Shown here: piece by piece, positions 1-7,831 of the stretch
How positions within the stretch are numbered: position 1 is the stretch's first letter
Layout of the letters: the number at the start of each line of letters is the position of its first letter
Origin: a virus
IMG/VR virus record: IMGVR_UViG_3300030329_003925
Location: 1 to 64,000 of that record
DNA length: 64,000 nucleotides
Reading direction: 5' to 3' (one strand)
Made by a program: the position numbers and the translations under genes
The notes under the pieces: generated by a model
What the model was told of the DNA's origin: nothing
The model's input: the letters and a program-made list of their open reading frames with translations, nothing else
The model's database searches: none

Positions 1-134
1 TTTTTGCGTTGCAGCCATTCATCACTGTTCGCGATCACTATCACATCCCCTTCTTGTGATGCCTCTAAGATCATTCTTACATGTCCAATGTGGATGGGAT
101 CAAACCCACCGGAAACAACAATTTTTTTAACCAT
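1..134 (-). CDS. Cytidylyltransferase-family nucleotidyltransferase, cut by window edge
   Basis: Only the first 44 or so residues are visible; the gene runs off base 1. The N-terminus M-V-K-K-I-V-V-S-G-G-F-D-P-I-H-I-G-H holds the GGFDPxHxGH nucleotide-binding motif of the RfaE/TagD/CoaD-like adenylyl- or cytidylyltransferases. The ATG at 134 overlaps the end of the upstream microprotein gene. The substrate cannot be judged from this fragment. Confidence 0.8.
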   Translation of the reverse strand, partial: MVKKIVVSGGFDPIHIGHVRMILEASQEGDVIVIANSDEWLQRK

Positions 135-297
135 TTAGCTTCTCGATTAAACAATCTTGAATTTGAAATATTTTTCCTGCATCTGGAGAACCAAGCGCAG
201 TCTCGAATACATAGTAACTAGTCAGTGTTGCCACAACAGCCCCAAAAATCACTCCGATTGCGAACCCAACGTACCCCGATCCTAGTTTTTTTATCAT
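127..297 (-). CDS. Small single-pass membrane protein (56 aa)
   Basis: Not recognised as a named family. After two lysines there is a hydrophobic, Gly-rich segment (about residues 8-28, V-G-F-A-I-G-V-I-F-G-A-V-V-A-T-L) and then a short polar tail. A purine-rich GGGGGG tract lies just upstream of the ATG and an ACTATTTA octamer about 24 bases upstream. It overlaps the start of the next gene by 8 bases. One of several membrane microproteins in the window. Confidence 0.7.
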   Translation of the reverse strand: MIKKLGSGYVGFAIGVIFGAVVATLTSYYVFETALGSPDAGKIFQIQDCLIEKLNG

Positions 298-320
298 TCA
301 TATACCCCCCATGTTCTCTT

Positions 321-328
321 TAAATAGT
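321..328 (-). promoter_or_regulatory. ACTATTTA late-type motif
   Basis: Coding-strand ACTATTTA upstream of the membrane microprotein at 127-297. One of 12 identical octamers placed just upstream of starts, mainly of virion-region genes. Confidence 0.5.
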
Positions 329-361
329 TCCAAGCGAGAGCTAAATGATAAATTTATTTTA

Positions 362-438
362 TGGCACGCCCTAGAGGATTTGAACCTCTGACCCTCGGTT
401 TAGAAGACCGATGCTCTATCCAACTGAGCTAAGGGCGC
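362..438 (-). tRNA. tRNA-Arg (anticodon UCU)
   Basis: A full cloverleaf is visible on the minus strand: 7-bp acceptor stem with a G-U first pair, D arm, anticodon loop C-T-T-C-T-A-A giving UCU, and a T arm with TTCAAAT. The discriminator G is followed by an encoded CCA. Its first base is also the last base of the TAG stop of the TadE-like gene, so it must be processed from that transcript. It reads AGA codons. Confidence 0.95.
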
Positions 439-854
439 TAAAAATCGCCCGCTTCTTCAATTTCTGGCATTTCTACTGGCTGCGTTGAGCTTGCAGCCAT
501 CGAATGCGGCACCGGAATCATTCCCACGAGCGGTTGATAAATAATCTCGGCGCTGCACTCAAGCATCCAGACATCAGCAGTGGGACCTTCGGTAGCTTCC
601 ACAAATACTGAACCATCCATGTCGCCAATATTATCCCTAATACTGTCTCCTGCTATGCCAATGGCATCGACATATGGTGATTTAGCCACTATCGCACCCG
701 TTCGGCAACCTGTTGCAACGGCATCTGCCAATTCATATCTCTGCAAAAGGTACCAGAAATAGTCAATTCCACCGAACACAAACGTGACAAATATTGGAAA
801 TATTAGCGCAAATTCAACTGCGTGACTACCTCGCCTCATCAGTCTTCTCATCAT
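438..854 (-). CDS. TadE-like pilus assembly / pseudopilin protein
   Basis: 138 residues. The arginine-rich start, R-R-G-S-H-A-V-E-F-A-L-I-F-P-I-F, followed by a transmembrane segment (about residues 14-33), is the TadE/TadG signature in which the Glu sits at +5 of the mature hydrophobic helix. TadE-like proteins are minor pseudopilins of Tad (Flp) pili. A Flp pilin gene lies about 1 kb away on the same strand. No TadA, TadB, TadC or RcpA is visible, so the pair could be host-derived or reused in the virion. Its TAG stop ends on the first base of tRNA-Arg. Confidence 0.75.
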   Translation of the reverse strand: MMRRLMRRGSHAVEFALIFPIFVTFVFGGIDYFWYLLQRYELADAVATGCRTGAIVAKSPYVDAIGIAGDSIRDNIGDMDGSVFVEATEGPTADVWMLECSAEIIYQPLVGMIPVPHSMAASSTQPVEMPEIEEAGDF

Positions 855-996
855 CCTTCTCCAAAGTCCTGTGCAGATAATTATAGACTTCTTCTAGTTT
901 TTCCTGATAGTGTTGTTTGGTCCAGCCATCGTTGCGTGGGCTTCTCATATTAAGAGCCCACTCTTGTATCTCATGCAAAACGCTTCGTCGTCTCAT
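826..996 (-). CDS. Hypothetical small charged protein (56 aa)
   Basis: Starts with M-R-R-R-S-V-L-H-E-I-Q and has a good ribosome site (GGAGATAAC before ATG). The sequence is charged and helix-prone, and it overlaps the TadE-like gene by 29 bases in another frame. No family is recognised. The overlap and ribosome site support a translated gene in the operon between tRNA-Ile and TadE. Confidence 0.6.
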   Translation of the reverse strand: MRRRSVLHEIQEWALNMRSPRNDGWTKQHYQEKLEEVYNYLHRTLEKDDEKTDEAR

Positions 997-1008
997 GTTA
1001 TCTCCTTT

Positions 1009-1084
1009 TGGTAGGCTCGGTAAGACTTGAACTTACGACCAATCGCATATAAGGCGACTGCTCTAACCACTGAGCTACGAGCCC
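1009..1084 (-). tRNA. tRNA-Ile (anticodon UAU)
   Basis: Complete cloverleaf with acceptor GGGCTCG pairing with CGAGCCT, anticodon loop C-T-T-A-T-A-T (UAU), discriminator A and encoded CCA. A UAU anticodon reads AUA directly, which bypasses lysidine modification of a CAU tRNA. Driven by the sigma70-like promoter just upstream. Confidence 0.93.
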
Positions 1085-1096
1085 GTGTCTTCTTAC

Positions 1097-1124
1097 AATA
1101 TAACCTAAGATGGGTTCGTGTCAA
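1097..1124 (-). promoter_or_regulatory. Sigma70-like promoter for tRNA-Ile and downstream genes
   Basis: TTGACA, 16 bases, TATATT, with the -10 ending 12 bases before the tRNA-Ile 5' end. It lies next to the 3' end of the 1129-1386 gene. Confidence 0.75.
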
Positions 1125-1128
1125 GCTT

Positions 1129-1386
1129 TTATTTAATCTCTTCGTTTCCAAGCTCTGGTATAACAACTTCGTTACTTGTGTTTGTAGCTGCTCCAGCCGC
1201 AAGATCTGGCTCTCGCCTAAGAGTTTCCGGTCCTCGAAGACCAAGGCAGAACGGGACCTGAATGCAGGGCTCTGCTCCCCCTGTCCTCTGGTATTGGACA
1301 GATAAGAGATCCACTTTGTAGGTATTCAGTGTAAAATCACTCGCTACCAATTCTTCTGTTGGGATTGATTCAGCAGTTGTAGCCAT
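1129..1386 (-). CDS. Hypothetical protein (85 aa)
   Basis: Strong ribosome site (GGAGG seven bases before ATG) and an ACTATTTA motif further up. The sequence begins M-A-T-T-A-E-S-I-P-T-E-E-L and has two cysteines and an acidic C-terminus. No family recognised. It lies between the tmRNA and the tRNA-Ile promoter. Confidence 0.6.
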   Translation of the reverse strand: MATTAESIPTEELVASDFTLNTYKVDLLSVQYQRTGGAEPCIQVPFCLGLRGPETLRREPDLAAGAATNTSNEVVIPELGNEEIK

Positions 1387-1408
1387 AGCAAAACCTCCGT
1401 CTGCAAAA

Positions 1409-1416
1409 TAAATAGT
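1409..1416 (-). promoter_or_regulatory. ACTATTTA late-type motif
   Basis: Coding-strand ACTATTTA about 25 bases before the start of the 1129-1386 gene. Same octamer as at 11 other start-proximal sites. Confidence 0.55.
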
Positions 1417-1444
1417 GCAGCGGAGGGAATAAATAATAAAAAGA

Positions 1445-1773
1445 TGGAGGCGGTGGGAATCGAACCCACGTCCGAAATAATTTCCAACTCAAGTCATTCA
1501 CAGGCTTGTCTGATTTTTTCTAAATCAGCAAATGTTGCTTGTTAAATCCAACTACTCACAAGCATCAGTAGCGCGGGTGTTTTATTTTCAGCAGAACCAT
1601 CTGCTTATCTGGAATTGGGTAATAAGGTAACCAGAAACCCCACAAACTAAGCTGCTAGAGCGAGTTCGAAATGATTATTGTTATTGGCAATTATCAATTG
1701 GTTTGATTTTTTGAGTCATCACGACTGCCTGCACTATCCTCTTCTATCACTCCGTCGAATCCAAGGCGCCCCC
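1445..1773 (-). ncRNA. ssrA: tmRNA
   Basis: The 5' end GGGGGCG...TTGGATTCGACGG and the 3' T-arm (GTGGGTTCGATTCCCAC) closed by CGCCTCC are diagnostic. The acceptor pairs 7 bp (one G-U), and the discriminator A is followed by TCT, so CCA is not encoded. The reading frame at 1688-1647 gives the tag A-N-N-N-H-F-E-L-A-L-A-A then TAG, ending in the LAA-type degron. It rescues stalled ribosomes and marks products for ClpXP-type proteolysis. It lies 10 bases downstream of the Flp gene. It needs a CCA-adding enzyme for maturation, and one is encoded at 23692-24891. Confidence 0.95.
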
Positions 1774-1782
1774 ATGTTTAAA

Positions 1783-1941
1783 TTAAGCCACGTTTAAAGT
1801 CGTGACAACTACATTTAAAGCTTCTGCTATTTTGCCATAAGTACCGCCCCATGCAGTCATAATAAGACCAAACATAACGCCAGTAATCATACCATATTCT
1901 ATAGCCGTAGCTCCGCTCTCGTCCTTAATGAACGTCATCAT
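1783..1941 (-). CDS. Flp/Fap-type pilin
   Basis: 52 residues: M-M-T-F-I-K-D-E-S-G-A-T-A-I-E-Y-G followed by a long hydrophobic helix. The short leader, the G-A-T-A-I-E-Y-G processing region with the conserved Glu (+5) and Tyr (+6), and the length are typical of Flp pilins processed by a TadV prepilin peptidase. A pilin gene is unusual in a phage genome. Ribosome site TTAGGAG precedes the ATG, and a promoter lies at 2040-2068. Confidence 0.88.
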   Translation of the reverse strand: MMTFIKDESGATAIEYGMITGVMFGLIMTAWGGTYGKIAEALNVVVTTLNVA

Positions 1942-2039
1942 AATTTTCTCCTAAGAACTCACCCCTTGAGTTCCAACTAAGTAGTATTAGAAGATTGATT
2001 AAGAGTTTATTTATTTTCTTTATTATATCTTAGATTAAG

Positions 2040-2068
2040 AACATAACTAAGAATTTTAAGTCTGTCAA
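2040..2068 (-). promoter_or_regulatory. Sigma70-like promoter for Flp pilin and tmRNA
   Basis: TTGACA, 17 bases, TATGTT, overlapping the stop of the HTH gene. A second AT-rich TATAAT-like element lies further down. The leader to the pilin start is about 90 bases, AT-rich, with no other gene. Confidence 0.55.
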
Positions 2069-2424
2069 GTAGATTCTTCAAAATAATCTTCAATATGGTA
2101 TTTTTTCGATAAGTTTCTGAAGTCTTTGGGTCTTAAGCCAAGAAATCTCATAGCTTCTCCCTTGGTTTTGGTTGCTGAGCAAGCAAACTTTAGAAGGGCA
2201 TCTCGCACTATGTATGGCATAGCATACCAGAGAGGAAAGCCGTATAAGCGATTACCTACTGGCTGTGACGATAATTGTAACTTTAAGCCAATCACCTCCT
2301 CAAGTGTCAGATTAGCCAGTGTTATCTCAAAGGTCTCGCTTATACGACCTTCCTGTCTCAGTTTTCGGGAAAGATTATAATTTTTAGTCGTTCCCGTATG
2401 TGTTCGCTTTCGCTTCCAAGACAT
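2065..2424 (-). CDS. Putative DNA-binding protein with Fis-like helix-turn-helix
   Basis: 119 residues, basic N-terminus. The C-terminal third (A-L-L-K-F-A-C...T-K-T-K-G-E-A-M-R-F-L-G-L followed by F-R-N-L-S-K-K-Y) has the spacing of a Fis-type HTH as in bacterial enhancer-binding proteins. It overlaps the upstream gene at 2424. It could be a transcription regulator of the late region; the function is inferred only from the motif. Confidence 0.55.
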   Translation of the reverse strand: MSWKRKRTHTGTTKNYNLSRKLRQEGRISETFEITLANLTLEEVIGLKLQLSSQPVGNRLYGFPLWYAMPYIVRDALLKFACSATKTKGEAMRFLGLRPKDFRNLSKKYHIEDYFEEST

Positions 2425-3185
2425 TAAAGTTCCGTGTCTTCTAATTCGGCACTTTCAACATCTTCAGCAGCTTCTTCATCCGAAGCCTCTTCATATTCTG
2501 GTGTGGTGATATCAGGGACATCGTTTGCAAGCTCATCTTCGAACTTGTCAAAGTAAAGTTTTACGTTTGTGAGCAGATAGTCATAAAATATTTTCTTGTC
2601 CTCGTCGTCCGATAGTAGTTCGTAAGCATCAAGGATATTTTGTTCGACCTTTTTGAATGCGTTGAAAGCCACGTTTCTTCCAGTTTGGTCCAACTCAGAT
2701 CCTTCCAGACCACTAGAAAACTCATCTTTGGGATCAATTTCTTCGTCGCCTCCGGGGTCAATGTCAATAAACCTATCGTCAGTCTCATCATCCACGCTGA
2801 TATCAATATCTTCCTTCACCATAATTCCAGCTTGATCATTTGTAGATGCCACAGCAATGATATTTTGAATTCCATTAAGGATGTGTGCTCGGAAAGACCC
2901 TCGCTGCTCTTCGCTTGTTGTCAGCGACTTAAAATCGGTTTCGAGAACAGGAATAATTTTCTTCAGGAGGTCTTCCAAAACATTAATGCCTGTAGAACGA
3001 TTGGGAATTTCGTCAGGTACGGCAGCTTTTTCCACAAGGATGGAGCGAATAGCTTTGCGAAGCAACTGCTCAGCCATCACCTCTTTAGACTTCTCTTCCC
3101 TTTGGCGCGTCTTTACAACTTTGATAATTTTGCGGATATTTTCACGCAAAAGCATTTCTTGAACCAGATCGTCTCTTTTCATCAT
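2424..3185 (-). CDS. Hypothetical acidic protein (253 aa)
   Basis: The N-terminal 60 residues are basic and helical (K-I-I-K-V-V-K-T-R-Q-R-E-E), the middle is mixed, and the last 80 residues are strongly acidic. The start M-M-K-R-D-D-L-V-Q-E-M-L-L-R-E resembles the capsid-targeting N-termini elsewhere in the window, though weakly. It overlaps its neighbours on both sides by one to four bases, so it is co-translated with the giant nucleotidyltransferase. No known family recognised. Confidence 0.6.
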   Translation of the reverse strand: MMKRDDLVQEMLLRENIRKIIKVVKTRQREEKSKEVMAEQLLRKAIRSILVEKAAVPDEIPNRSTGINVLEDLLKKIIPVLETDFKSLTTSEEQRGSFRAHILNGIQNIIAVASTNDQAGIMVKEDIDISVDDETDDRFIDIDPGGDEEIDPKDEFSSGLEGSELDQTGRNVAFNAFKKVEQNILDAYELLSDDEDKKIFYDYLLTNVKLYFDKFEDELANDVPDITTPEYEEASDEEAAEDVESAELEDTEL

Positions 3186-6100
3186 ACAGAACTCCCAATA
3201 TCTTTCAATAAATAGTTCATAACTTCCTTAATCATCACTTCTTGCTGAATAAGAGCACCTTTCATGTCAAGTTGTGAGCGTTTCTTTTCTTCTTCGTTGT
3301 CTTTATCGACCTCTTTGTTGTTCCAAGGACCGCCCTGAGCACCAACAGCACCTTCAACGCTTCCTCCGCCCATTGAAGAAATTTCTTCGATAGGTTCTAT
3401 GCCCGCAGCATCACGAATTTCATCATAGGCAATCTTATATTGATTTTTTGCCTTGACAGGAGTATCTTCAGGAGCTATATTGGAATACCAAGTTTCGAAG
3501 TCAGACTGTAAAGCAGTTTCTCTTGCTTGAGTTCCGCTCATCAGTCGAGGAGTTTCGATCAACTTGACGAGAACATCACCGTTCTCATCTTTATCAATGG
3601 GGGAATAATCGTGGTCTTCAAGATAGAGGCTCGGACTAAACGACCGAAGTGTCTTCATGTATTCACCGATTCGGTCGGCTCCTGCGAGCCACCCAGCCAC
3701 CTTGTATCCTTTATCGTGTAAGTCTTCCATCAGATCCACGATGTATCCGCTCTTTGGAAATTTATCAGCTACGATCACTTCGGGGTCGCCTTCATAGATT
3801 GCTGAAACCAAATCATACTGCTCTTTTTCGCTAAGAGGGTTTTCGGTTTTATCTTTACTTGTTCCGGCTCCTTTGACGAGCATAATATATATTGCATCTG
3901 CACCAGTATCAGCAAGCGCTTTCTTGCCTTTCTTGACCATTGCATCGTGACCAAGGTGCCAAGGCTGGGCTCGACCATTCCAGATGATCACCCTCTTTCT
4001 AAAATCATCTCTGGGATCTCGACCAGTTCCAGTTTCGAAGTTTACAATGCGGTCAACACGGAATCCAAGTACAGCGTTTAGGAGATTGATGTAGTAGGCT
4101 TTGCCACTTAGTTCGCTGTTTGCAGCCTCTTTAAGCGCAGCTATCTTTTTTTCGATCTGGGCATAGAATTCCTTTGTTTTTCGCACTGAATCAGCATCAA
4201 GCTTGGAAGCGTTCTTTTTAAACTCGGCTTTATCGGATTTAAGCTGAGAGACAAAAGTTTTTATTGCCTTTTTAGCCTCGGCTTTCGTTTCATCGAAGTT
4301 TATTGTGCCCTCGACCAAATAAGGGACGAGAAACTCCAAGAACTCCACCTTGCGTTGAGCACCGCCTTTTGTCGGAATAAATTCTTCAGCCGCTGCTCGA
4401 ATGGCACGGTTTAAAGCTGCTGGCTGGACCGTTTTGGTCCCAAGGATATCTTTGGCAAAGTGATTTTCAAGTGCTTTCTCAAGGTTGAGAACTTTTACGC
4501 GATCTTCCCAGAAGAAATTCTTTCGTTCATCGAACATGTCCGAGGTGCCTTTGACTTCATACACATCACCATTGACTTTCTTGATTTTCAGCACAACGCC
4601 TTCGATATATGAGTCTTCGCCACCCAAGTTGGATGATGCCTCATTCGCAAACCCATTAAGGGCATCCTGCAAGGCTTGACCTACGCGATCCAATTCGGCA
4701 ACAAGTTCTCTCTTCTCGGGAGATCCCTTACGGCTCGACACCAACTCTAACCCTTTCTCAAAACTGGATTTATCCTTAAGGTAGTTTGCCAAGGTTTTGC
4801 CGATATCGACGTGAAATACACCGCCCATTTTCATGTCTTCGTTGTTCGTGTATACTCGCCACTCACTTGCCCAGCCAGTTTGCACAGACTCGTATTTAAG
4901 GAGGCTTGTTAATTCGTTATTTTGATCGGGGGTAACATTGTACCAGTTCTGTCGATCTGAATTCCAGAGCTTGCAATTAAAAAGCACAAAGGCTCCTTTG
5001 GTCCCAAGCTTGTCTTTTGCGTATGGGGTCCCAACAAAGATGATATTCCCTTCGGCATTGCCCTTATGGGTCAAGACCGGGAACAACTCTGCGTCATATC
5101 GGAATGGTCCCACTCTTTCAAAGATATCCTTAAGCGATTCCTGAAAGTTTGCGTCACCTTGAAGATACTTGAAGGATTCGAGCAAATCGGAGTTAAAACC
5201 AAATCTTTTCTCAACGTTTTTCGCATAAACGGGTCCACTGTTGCTGGACTCCATGAAAAAGGTGCCTTTTTTGTCGAGACCAAAATGACAGAACATCGAA
5301 TCCATCTTCTCAACCAAATCAACGGATGAGACTTCATCAAAATCGATGTCAAAAGCAACTTTGCCTTCGTTATTGGTCTCATCCACAAGCGTCCGCAGAA
5401 CATCAAAGGCTGTCTTGCGGTTAAATTTGTTTTTTCCCGAGAATCGACCGATACCTGCTCTCGCTTCCTGAAGGGGTTCCTCAACTTTAACAGGCTCCCA
5501 CGTCTTCTTCATGAGCTTGCCAAGGGCTTTCATTCCAAGATCATATTCTTCTCTGGAAATACTGTTTTTAAGGTTCATTTCGGCACTTTCAACAAACTTG
5601 TCCCAAATATTGTCCCTGTCGCCCCCGCTTTTGTGCGTTCCGATGAATTCTGCTAACTGTGAAGCATGATATATGGTTGACCCAGAAGCTTCAGGGTGAT
5701 TTAAAATTGTGCGTGCCAAATTATCGAGATTTTCGAAACCAATCCTTGCTTCAGACTCAACGTTAATGCTTTTTCGAGACATTTTATCGGGATCGTTTCT
5801 TTTCGGCTTTCGAAGGTCTAGAACGAGTTTCAAGCCGCGCTCGCCGAGAGAAAAGCGAGCGCCAACCGGCTTCCATCCCAGCTTTTCTTGCTTTTGAAGC
5901 ATTTTAGCGAATTCTGTATCAGGATTGTCTTGCGCAGAGTCCAAAATAGCCTCAAAGGCGTCATTTTGCTCTAATTCCATTGCAGCAGCGGATGCGCGAA
6001 GCAAAATTATTGAAAAGGCGCCTTTAACATGAGACGCGAGGTCAATAAAACTGCTTTTCTGAAAGAACTCTTTTGTGGCGCGGTTATTGGCTACATCCAA

Positions 6101-6652
6101 CAGATCCACTTGAAAGACTCGGTTTCCCGCCCTCACAGCAATATGAATCTCGTCCTTTCCCAGCTTGGTTGCATACACAGAGGAATCGATTTCCTCAATG
6201 GCGGCAGCAATCTCTTTCGCCGGAGCCTTGAAAACCACGTCAATGTCAAGGTCTCCATAATCAGTCTTCTTATTTGATGCCATATTGATGATATCGGCAG
6301 TCTCGAACTCATCTGTAGCAACGACATCAGCGCCATACTGTTTAAGGGCTGCAAGTCGTGTAGAGCCAACCTGAAAGCGAGGAGGAACAGACGTATCAAG
6401 GAGGTCTTTTTGACCGAGGAGATATAAAATTTTTCCCAAATACGTCTGATCATCAACATCGGGGAAAGTTCCGTACTTTTCCGGCAGGATCATCGATAAA
6501 TCCGCATCTGTAATCTTAGAGTAAGTCATCCGTCGATCAATGTTGTCAGGATGATCAATCAGTTTTTTCTGAATCAGAGAATCTGCCGCATTCCCGCCTT
6601 CAGAAAGGAGATCTTTTACCAGACTGAAAAGAGTTTGCTGCAAATTGGTCAT
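3182..6652 (-). CDS. Giant multi-module nucleotidyltransferase (1156 aa)
   Basis: Three catalytic modules can be read. Residues about 65-175 form a pol-beta-type nucleotidyltransferase (D-L-D-I-D-V-V-F and later F-Q-V-D-L-L-D). Residues about 400-740 contain Y-I-E-G-V-V-L-K, like motif IV/V of an ATP-grasp RNA/DNA ligase. Residues about 905-1075 form a HIGH-type adenylyltransferase (W-N-G-R-A-Q-P-W-H-L-G-H and M-S-G-T-Q-A-R, the SGTxxR motif), as in NMN adenylyltransferases. The C-terminus is charged and helical. The N-terminus has an L-L-S-E step. Together these suggest NAD or RNA-end chemistry in the virion or early infection. The ligase assignment is the weakest part. Confidence 0.7.
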   Translation of the reverse strand: MTNLQQTLFSLVKDLLSEGGNAADSLIQKKLIDHPDNIDRRMTYSKITDADLSMILPEKYGTFPDVDDQTYLGKILYLLGQKDLLDTSVPPRFQVGSTRLAALKQYGADVVATDEFETADIINMASNKKTDYGDLDIDVVFKAPAKEIAAAIEEIDSSVYATKLGKDEIHIAVRAGNRVFQVDLLDVANNRATKEFFQKSSFIDLASHVKGAFSIILLRASAAAMELEQNDAFEAILDSAQDNPDTEFAKMLQKQEKLGWKPVGARFSLGERGLKLVLDLRKPKRNDPDKMSRKSINVESEARIGFENLDNLARTILNHPEASGSTIYHASQLAEFIGTHKSGGDRDNIWDKFVESAEMNLKNSISREEYDLGMKALGKLMKKTWEPVKVEEPLQEARAGIGRFSGKNKFNRKTAFDVLRTLVDETNNEGKVAFDIDFDEVSSVDLVEKMDSMFCHFGLDKKGTFFMESSNSGPVYAKNVEKRFGFNSDLLESFKYLQGDANFQESLKDIFERVGPFRYDAELFPVLTHKGNAEGNIIFVGTPYAKDKLGTKGAFVLFNCKLWNSDRQNWYNVTPDQNNELTSLLKYESVQTGWASEWRVYTNNEDMKMGGVFHVDIGKTLANYLKDKSSFEKGLELVSSRKGSPEKRELVAELDRVGQALQDALNGFANEASSNLGGEDSYIEGVVLKIKKVNGDVYEVKGTSDMFDERKNFFWEDRVKVLNLEKALENHFAKDILGTKTVQPAALNRAIRAAAEEFIPTKGGAQRKVEFLEFLVPYLVEGTINFDETKAEAKKAIKTFVSQLKSDKAEFKKNASKLDADSVRKTKEFYAQIEKKIAALKEAANSELSGKAYYINLLNAVLGFRVDRIVNFETGTGRDPRDDFRKRVIIWNGRAQPWHLGHDAMVKKGKKALADTGADAIYIMLVKGAGTSKDKTENPLSEKEQYDLVSAIYEGDPEVIVADKFPKSGYIVDLMEDLHDKGYKVAGWLAGADRIGEYMKTLRSFSPSLYLEDHDYSPIDKDENGDVLVKLIETPRLMSGTQARETALQSDFETWYSNIAPEDTPVKAKNQYKIAYDEIRDAAGIEPIEEISSMGGGSVEGAVGAQGGPWNNKEVDKDNEEEKKRSQLDMKGALIQQEVMIKEVMNYLLKDIGSSV

Positions 6653-6900
6653 TTTATCTTCTCTTCTTCCAACACTCCGATATGCTCTTCAAGAAGGGTA
6701 ATTTTCTCTTCCAGCTTGCGAACGTGACGCTTAATTTCACGCAAGTTTTGCCTTGCCATGTCCATACGCCTTTCGTCTGTTCGAGATCGTGGACGCACCT
6801 GAGCCAAAATCTCAGAAAGATTCTGGATATAAGATGCTACCCCTGCGACTCGTGATTCGCCAAGTAAAAACTTTCGGGTTATGGAGCCGAGATCCATCAT
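6649..6900 (-). CDS. Small coiled-coil protein (83 aa)
   Basis: The second half is a clear heptad helix (L-E-E-K-I-T-L-L-E-E-H-I-G-V-L-E). I start at the ATG at 6900, preceded by GCTGAGG; an in-frame TTG further up would overlap the zincin gene. It overlaps the giant nucleotidyltransferase gene by 4 bases. Function unknown; possibly a partner of that protein. Confidence 0.6.
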   Translation of the reverse strand: MMDLGSITRKFLLGESRVAGVASYIQNLSEILAQVRPRSRTDERRMDMARQNLREIKRHVRKLEEKITLLEEHIGVLEEEKIK

Positions 6901-6904
6901 AGCC

Positions 6905-7831
6905 TCAGCCCTTTTTGGATACAAATTGTTTTAATGCTTCACGAACAGCTTTACGGATTTTGGCTTCATCCAGAGAAACACCTTCGTCAGATGCCTCTTC
7001 CATTGGTCGCAAATTGGTATTTTCTCCAGTCTTACGATTTCGTGGATCTTCCCGGCTTGAGACAGTTTCGTCAACGTGCCTCTCGTCATAGTCGCGATCA
7101 TGCTCTAAGGCATCAAGGTGGTGCCGAATGGCTGCGATATGGTCATCGTCATGTTCGACGTTGCGCTCATAATGTTCGCCCTCTTCTTCTCCACTATCTT
7201 CCTCAAGAGCGTCTTTCTTGATGTGACCCATATAGGTCTCATCTTCGTCGTCGCCTTCATATCCAGACATGCCAGTGTTTTTGTCAGCCTCTTCTTCAAC
7301 TTTGGCAGCAGGAATATTAAATTTTTCCCGAATCAAAGTTGCCATTTCAGCGTTCTTCCATTCAAATAGTTTCATTTTTCTATCTCCTCTAGAATAGTAA
7401 TTAGACTCTTGTAATTGTTTTTTATGGGTATCTTCCCAATCTCTGAAACACATGTTGCCCTCTAAATAGGCTTCTTCTTCCATAGAACGCAAATGTTTAT
7501 CGTTTTGTGCGTAACCTTCCCCCATTTCTCCCATTTTATCAAACTCGCCGTCACAGTTTTGCTTGTGATGGACTAACTCGTGTGACAGCGACCTTAAGAT
7601 ATCTTTGGGGTGACGCTGATCAGTGTAAACAGTAACTTCCATGCTGTCTGGACTGTAGTGTGCTGTCTTCCCAAGTGGTAACTGGGCGTTATCCTTGTCG
7701 GAAACAAAGAAAAGGCTAGGAGGCTTCTTGAATCCCATTCTGTTGGTAGCATACTTTAAAAAACTCGAAAGGATGGGCTTAAACTGCTGATAATCCAGAG
7801 AATCTGATTTGTTGACGACTTTATATTTCAT
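6905..7831 (-). CDS. Zincin metalloprotease with acidic tail (308 aa)
   Basis: Residues 83-90 read S-H-E-L-V-H-H-K, an HExxH zinc-protease motif, in a domain of about 140 residues. The rest is rich in Glu, Asp and His and ends in a basic helix. An internal in-frame Met at residue 153 has its own strong ribosome site, so a second, C-terminal product is likely. It may act on virion proteins or on the host envelope; the substrate is unknown. Confidence 0.65.
   Translation of the reverse strand: MKYKVVNKSDSLDYQQFKPILSSFLKYATNRMGFKKPPSLFFVSDKDNAQLPLGKTAHYSPDSMEVTVYTDQRHPKDILRSLSHELVHHKQNCDGEFDKMGEMGEGYAQNDKHLRSMEEEAYLEGNMCFRDWEDTHKKQLQESNYYSRGDRKMKLFEWKNAEMATLIREKFNIPAAKVEEEADKNTGMSGYEGDDEDETYMGHIKKDALEEDSGEEEGEHYERNVEHDDDHIAAIRHHLDALEHDRDYDERHVDETVSSREDPRNRKTGENTNLRPMEEASDEGVSLDEAKIRKAVREALKQFVSKKG
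7373..7388 (-). promoter_or_regulatory. Internal ribosome site and start within the zincin gene
   Basis: AGGAGA lies seven bases before an in-frame ATG at 7375. The product would be 156 residues starting M-K-L-F-E-W-K-N-A-E-M with I-R-E soon after, resembling the capsid-targeting N-termini. This suggests either an overlapping second product or an old gene fusion. Confidence 0.5.
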
